The position numbers and the translations under genes are program-made. Below are positions 58,298 to 64,000 of a DNA stretch of 64,000 bases, piece after piece. Source of the DNA: Melastoma dodecandrum (taxonomy: Eukaryota; Streptophyta; Magnoliopsida; Myrtales; Melastomataceae). Positions within the stretch are counted from its first letter, which is position 1, and each line of letters opens with the position of its first letter. The notes under the pieces were generated by a model, which made no database searches, was not told the DNA's origin, and saw only the letters and a list, made by a program, of their open reading frames with translations. Where the stretch lies: NCBI GenBank assembly GCA_029817715.1, contig JARUPY010000356.1:2079001-2143000 (forward strand), read 5' to 3'.

Positions 58298-61200
58298 TCA
58301 ATATGGGCCTTCAAATGACTCCAATTCCCTACAGAGATCAATCTTCAAGTGGCAGTCTCCCGCCATACAAGGCATGCATATCAGAGAGTTGCATGAACGA
58401 AACTCCACTCTTTTCAATCTTCTCAAGTTTGATAGGTCTGCGATTTCACCCACGAAATCACCACAACAGATGACACTTAATACCTCCAAGAGTTCCATCC
58501 TCTCAACCCCGGAAAAGTCGATGCGTTTACATAAGCACAGCTTTAAAGAGCAAAGCCTCCTCAACGATCCTAAATCTGACAATCTGATAGGATAAATCAT
58601 ATTTCCAATATTATCTCGTCCATCCAGCGAAGCCCCACTCTGCATTGACTGCCAACATCCCACGAGTGTCAATTTACGCAAGGACGAAGGAAGCTGCGAT
58701 GCGGATGAAATGTTCCAAGAATACAGAAAGAGATCTTCCAGCCTGGACATGGAACCCAAATTGGTAGAAAGAATACCACCGACATCCTCCAACTTTAATT
58801 TCTGCAACCCATATAGCTTCTCTATCCCCTCTAAGTCCTCATCGAGACCAATTAACGTCAGCGATCGGAGGCTGGCGAGTCCGGAAAGATTGCATCTTGC
58901 AAGGTTTGGCACCTCTGACATTGGAATTCTAACAGAAATGGGTAATCCCTCAATTTCCAACACCTCAAGGCTCTTTAGATTACCGATCGAGGAAGGTAGC
59001 TTCCTTATCTTAGTGCCAATCCCACGGAGTATTCTCAGGTCCCCTAGCCCCCCAATAGACTCTGGCAACTCCGAAATTCCTACACACCGGATCAAAATGA
59101 GCTCTTGTAGAGCTTTTGCGGATCCAAGCTCTTCGGGTAACCTTGTCAACTTCCAACACTCTGCTATAATCAGGCGTTTAAGATCCCCTAATACACCGAT
59201 AGAACTGTGGATTTCTTTCAATTGCCAGCAAAAGCGGAGATCAATTATCTCCAGCTTTGGGAAACGAGAGAGGTCTGGCAGTCTTGTAATCCCAACAAAC
59301 GAGATATCAAGTACTCTCAAATTACCCATTCTCTATTAAAAAAAAAAGAGTATCATCCCATGATTAGTTAATGTTGATTTTCTGCTTCATGAGAGATGAA
59401 TACAAGGAAAAGGAAAGCGAAAGGAAATTAATACCATGTCTTTCATTGAATCGTCCGTAATTCCCTTTCCCGAAATCTCGAGAATGATGAGGCTGTCCAT
59501 CTGGAAGAAATAGGGATTAGGTCTGAGATACAACTTCACATCCCAACGTAGCCACAATAGATTCGTCCGGAAATTCCTAAACTTCCCACTTAATCCTGCT
59601 CCATCTCCTGCTAGGTTGAGAAACCTGAGATTGGACTACCTCGCAGGTCGATGGCTAAAACTTGATCGGTGCCCTGGTAACATAACATAAAGGAAATGAG
59701 GAAGCCAAAAGAGAGAGATCGAGTCCAATCCAATAAATCAGGAAAACATTATTAATTATTATTATCATCTCACCTGCTTTTGGTGTATGACATTAAGGGC
59801 CAATTCAGGATCCCACAGCCTACTGCGCTTGCCGGGGCTCTCTGAACTAACAATCTCCCTTCCCATCTCTCTAATTAAGTCATGCATTCAATACTTATCT
59901 TTATCTTCAAAGTCATCGTTGACATTCAGTACCTTTATCAAAGATCTATTCTGAAGGACATCCAATCCACTTTTAGGAAAAAAACCACAGGCTTCCCACA
60001 TGTAACTCGCATACTTCCTTGGCATCACATAATTGTCGAAACAAGCAATGTCCAGAAAAATCTGCTTCTCACTCTTGTCTAAGTCATCGTAGCTGATCCG
60101 CAGCTTATTCAAGACGTTTTTGTGAGGCACTCCCTCCAGCTTTTCCAATGTATGTTCCCATTTATTCTTTTCCTTTCGGAATAAGTGCCCTCCGATCACC
60201 TCCAAAGCTAAGGGAAGATTTCCGGACATACGAATAACCCGCTTCGATAAATCAACAAAGTCATTTGGAGGTCCCTCTCCACCAAATGCGTGCCGACCGA
60301 AGAGTTGCAGAGCATGATCATTGCTCATTCCCTCCACTTCATAAGCAGTATCACTAGGTCTCATAAGGCCCTCGCAAACGCTCTTATCCCTCGTCGTGAC
60401 GATAATTATCGTTCCCGGTCCGAAGAAATCAAAATTTCCAACCAACGTTTTGAGCTGACTACTCTCGCTGACTACATCAAAAATGATAAGGACCCTTCTG
60501 TTGCGGAGCCTTCTTTGGATCTCATTCATTCCATCGCTAGAGTCACCAATTTCTCCATCCAATTTGCCGAAGATATCCCTCAATAGCTTCTTTTGCAACC
60601 TTTCAACACCCGCCACACCAATCGACAAGGATTCTCGCACATCGGCAAGGAAGCAGCATCCATCGAATCGGGAAGAGATTCTGTTGAAGATGACATTCGC
60701 CAACGTTGTCTTCCCAATACCCCCCATGCCGTGCACCACCACCACATGTCGTTCAACGTGATAACTCAAATTCAACATGTCGATTACGCTCTCCACGCGA
60801 TCATCCATCCCTACGAGATGATCAGGCAACCTCCTATCTTTGATGTTCAGCTTGTTTAGAATATCCGCAACCACAGTACTAACAAAATCGCCCATCCTGC
60901 CCAAAATCAAATGGAGATCAAGTTGTTCAAAAAACTGCCGACTAACAACATGGAAAAGCTCAAAGGAAACAACAGCTGTTGAAATATCCGAAATGACATA
61001 AATAATTATATAAGAAAGAGAAAGATTAAAGATTATGAGTTATATACCCCATATCTCCTTTGTATTCGAGACCACGGATACCTCCAACCACCTTCAGAGC
61101 TTCCTCCCACTTTTTCACATCCTTTTCCTTGTACTTTTCTTTGTGCTTCTCGAGGGCGTCCTGGTACCGATCGGTTTGCAGCTTCACGTCGCTGGGGCTT

Positions 61201-61559
61201 ACATCGTAGAAGATGGGCAAGATGACTTTCCTAGAGGCTGGGTCCCTGCGGCAGTCCACCATCATGGCGAGTTCTCGGAGGCACCACGCGCTCGATGCGT
61301 AGCCTTTGGAGAAGACAACAACGTAGATCCTAGAGTCCGGGACAGCTCGACGGAGCTCGTCCCCTATCTCTTCGCCGTGACGGACCTCCTCCGTGTCCCT
61401 GAACACGCGTATCCCCTTTTCCTTCATGAACACATAAAGGACGTCGGTGATGTTGTACCGGGTGTCAGGTCCCCTGAAGCTAACGAACACATCGTAAGCT
61501 GATCCGTCGGGGGTGTTCACAGTGCCGTGGCTAGTCCCTGCTTCCGATGTCCCCGCCAT
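58298..61559 (-). pseudogene. TIR-NB-ARC-LRR resistance-gene homologue, disrupted
   Basis: Four exons on the minus strand. Exon 1 (61559-61048), TIR: YDVFVSFRGPDTRYNITDVL, GIRVFRDTEEVRHGEEIG, SSAWCLRELAMMVDC with the Glu used by TIR NADases. Exon 2 (60896-59774), NB-ARC: P-loop GMGGIGKTT, kinase-2 VLIIFDVV (usual LDDV), GTIIIVTTRD, GNLPLALEVIGG, then MHDLIREMGREIV. Exon 3 (59673-59435): DQVLAIDLRG, then a frame break, FLNLAGDGAG, NLLWLRWD. Exon 4 (about 59332-58298): LRRs such as LPEELGSAKALQELIL and LPSSIGNLKSLEVLEI. Splice sites are GT-AG with consistent phases. Lesions: TGA at 59890-59888 immediately before MHD, and the exon 3 frame break. It may still give a TIR-NB protein of about 510 residues. 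TNLs are intracellular immune receptors; the start is taken at MAGTSEAG rather than eight codons upstream. Confidence 0.88.
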
Positions 61560-61616
61560 CCAAGGCAGATCCCAAATTTCCAATCTTTAATAAAAAATGA
61601 AAGGGAGAAAGGAGTA

Positions 61617-61657
61617 AGAGAGAGAGAGAGAGCTTGATGATGATGATGATGATGATG
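61617..61657. repeat. GA and GAT microsatellites in the TNL leader
   Basis: (GA)n at 61617-61632 followed by about seven GAT units at 61637-61657, 60-100 bases upstream of the TNL start codon, probably in its 5' untranslated region. Confidence 0.85.
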
Positions 61658-62666
61658 GATGGGTTTAGAAGGAGAGGGTTTGGGAAAATGGTGTTTGGGT
61701 GAGGGTTGGGATGGGATTAGAGGGAAGAAGGGCGGAGGTGGAAGATTGGACTGGTCTTTTGTGGTGGGTCGCCCACCCCCCTGTTTTTTCATAAACTCCT
61801 GTATAAATTAAGGGTTTGAGGGAGACATGATTGCCATTATTTCATGATTGTATTGGCATATATATATTCATTAATACCATAAATTGAGGGGAGGGGGAAT
61901 ACATCATGCTTTCCCTTTCCTTTACTTTCCTTGTATTGTTTGGAATTCGTTATTCATCTGTAGTTTTCGGAAAATATTAGCAAATGGGGTACCTTTTCCT
62001 TTTTCTTTTAATTTTAATATTAAAAAAAAAATAAAGGAATCAGTAAGCTCTGTTTCTTTAACTCCCCCCACCTTCCCTGTTTAAATTTAAAAATGCCAGA
62101 ACATAAGAAAATGAAATGGGGGAGGGTGTGACCGCCGACCACGCCGAAAGTGGGACCCAGACGACCTCTGACCGACCAGCTTTGCTCCCCCGCAATCACG
62201 GGCGAGTGATCTGACACACAGGTACTTTGGGCCTCCCGGGTACCGGGTAAGGCCTTCGTTTTGTGGGTCCGGGTCCTGTGACCGGAGGACTATTTGTTGC
62301 GCGGGAAGGAAAAGTTGTCTGTTTTTCTTATTTTCTTTGACGCGCAGTTCTCCCTTAAAACCAAAATAACATTTGGATACGAAACGTGATTTCTCTCGGA
62401 AAGTGGGACCAAAAACTTTAAAGGAATGAGAGAGATGTCCTCCCTCCCATCACTCCTAATTGGTGTGGGAGTGGCGGGTTTTGTTTTGTTAGGGCAGACC
62501 TGACTGAAGTAGATAATTGGGATGGATTCGATATAAGTTTTTTCCTCATATATTGGGCTTGGAAAGTAACTGGAGGCCCATTGAGGTTCAACCAGTCTAG
62601 CCCGTTAAAGAAAGGAAGGAACCCATATGTCGTCCAGGTTTCGGAACCATGGGGGCAGCTGATCTC
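61658..62666. other. upstream region of the TNL gene
   Basis: Probable promoter side of the minus-strand TNL gene. I cannot fix a TATA box with confidence. No other gene is supported. Confidence 0.4.
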
Positions 62667-62674
62667 ATCAAGAG

Positions 62675-63612
62675 TAGGGGTGTAAACGAGCCGAGCCGAG
62701 CCCGAACAGTGGTGGGCTCGGGCTCGGGCTCGTCAGAGAACTAGCTCGAGCTCGATAAAAACTCATATATACGAGCTCGAGCTCGAGCTCGATAAAAACT
62801 CGTATATACGAGCTCGAGCTCGAGCTCGTTTATTTTTTTGGAGCTGGGGCTCGTTTAGGGCTCGATTAGAACTCGAGCTCGAGCTCTTTTTAAGCTCGAT
62901 ATTAATTGGTAACCAAAATGAAACTCAAAATTACCTCATAAAGCCATATAACAATAGATTAAAGTGGCATGATTAAGCATATAACATCTCTGAATAACTA
63001 TGAAAGTCCCAAATAATCTTAATAATCTTCAATATATGAGAACGTAAGCAAAACCAAGTATCAAAGTAGTGTTCCAACATAGTTTCTTGAAATTTATTGT
63101 TCAATATTTAACATTTCGGATTTAATATATTGAATTTATAATTTATGATTTAACTTTTAATATTTTAGATTTAACACTTTGAAATTACTATTTTAGATTT
63201 ATAATTTTGGAATTAGGGTGAAGAAAATATTATTACTATTATTATTATAGAGGACGATTCTTGTTCTGATAGTGGGATAGGGTGATATATTATTGTTCTG
63301 ATAGTGGGACGATTCTTTCTTATAAAAGAGGAAAGAAACTACTAGCTAGTGTGGTGCCGTGGCCCGTGGGGTTCGAACCCCTTACCTATTGGTTAGGTAA
63401 CAAAACTTCTATCATCTAGACTATTAAATATTTTTTGTTCATATAAGCTCACGAATAGTTCTAATAATAATTTTAAGGCTTGAGCTCGAGCTCGTTTACA
63501 TTCAAGTCGAGCTCGAGCTGGAGCTCGGCTCGTTTATAATAGAGCCGAGCTCGAACTTTTCTCGAGCCGTTTACGAACCGTTCTCGAACCGTTCTGATCA
63601 TTTACACCCCTA
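62675..63612. mobile_element. non-autonomous hAT element
   Basis: 938 bp. Ends TAGGGGTGTAAA and TTTACACCCCTA are perfect 12-bp inverted repeats. The flanking 8-bp target copies are ATCAAGAG (62667-62674) and GTCAAGAG (63613-63620), one mismatch. Target size and the TAGGGGTG end are characteristic of the hAT superfamily. Both subterminal regions are packed with GAGCTCG/CGAGCC words (62688-62890 and 63480-63585), candidate transposase-binding repeats. The interior is AT-rich without coding capacity. Confidence 0.9.
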
Positions 63613-63620
63613 GTCAAGAG

Positions 63621-64000
63621 TGGAGGAATGATGTCGTCGGGAGTGCCCTATGGAGGACGCTAAGAAGCCCAATGACTCCTCTGTTCACACCTCGAAGTCA
63701 AGGTCCAGGTCCCTTTCCATCCTCCTTTTTGAGTATTGGGTTTTGAAGTGTTTTTTTTAATCATTCGTAGACTCGGTTGTGATCGTGGTGGGTGTTTGAT
63801 AATTATTTCAGTCTTTTTTGACTCAATCGATGCCTCGTGGGGGTTTAGGATTTTATAGTTCTGTTGCATGGCTAAATTATTTGCCAAGATAAAGGGAGTC
63901 CGGGCCCATGAAATGAGCAGGCCGGAACCGATTACCGAGCCGGAGCTATATGTGCAGAAAGTGAGATGAAAACATTAAGATCGTGGTCAGGTCCACCGAC
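63621..64000. other. intergenic, no gene supported
   Basis: A 75-codon minus-strand frame (63887-63660) has no recognisable domain. Nothing else was seen. Confidence 0.5.

Noticed and set aside
58212..59339. Plus-strand frames opposite the TNL leucine-rich repeats
   Set aside because: Mirror frames of the repetitive LRR exon; the minus-strand product is unmistakable.
63360..63400. tRNA gene suggested by GGTTCGAACCCC
   Set aside because: The B-box-like palindrome is isolated. No A box at the right distance and no cloverleaf can be drawn.

Overview
This is a plant nuclear window from a eudicot. The evidence is a TIR-NB-ARC-LRR gene (a class absent from monocots), an L-type lectin receptor kinase, kiwellin genes, plant-type introns and dense LTR-retrotransposon nests. 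The style of the TNL protein and the kiwellin duplication would fit Myrtales (pomegranate or eucalypt relatives), but that placement is only a guess.

Layout. 1-5270: 3' part of a SIRE-like Ty1/Copia element (+ strand) with a broken extra ORF downstream of pol, a polypurine tract and a long LTR containing two minisatellites. 5305-8598: tandem duplication of a kiwellin gene; the first copy is decayed and the second (7088-7744) is intact. 8930-9960: decayed Ty3/Gypsy reverse transcriptase. 13427-14905: two copies of one SINE family in opposite orientation. 15163-17131: broken L-type lectin receptor kinase. 18760-30105: complete, young Athila-type Gypsy element with an intact 1817-residue polyprotein and an intact third ORF, inserted into an older, opposite-strand Athila-like LTR (18368-18759 plus 30106-31000). 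32300-33420: decayed relative of the first Copia LTR. 33945-34320: fragment of a pinoresinol reductase-like gene. 39028-39971: 5' fragment of a polygalacturonase gene. 40431-57397: a three-level nest, in which a Copia element (- strand) is split inside its integrase by a 2.2-kb LTR-like element, itself split by an 8.3-kb internally deleted Tat-like Gypsy element. 58298-61559: TNL resistance-gene homologue (- strand) with a premature stop directly before its MHD motif. 62675-63612: non-autonomous hAT element with 8-bp target duplication.

Most host genes here are decaying. The only clearly intact reading frames are the second kiwellin and the two Athila ORFs. The most interesting signals are: (1) the same kind of post-pol ORF in both Copia and Gypsy elements; (2) an ACGCGT palindrome module repeated in the LTRs, the coding spacer and the 3' region of the Athila element; (3) a 41-bp/329-bp higher-order minisatellite in the Copia LTR carrying heat-shock-element-like dyads; (4) the precisely readable nest.
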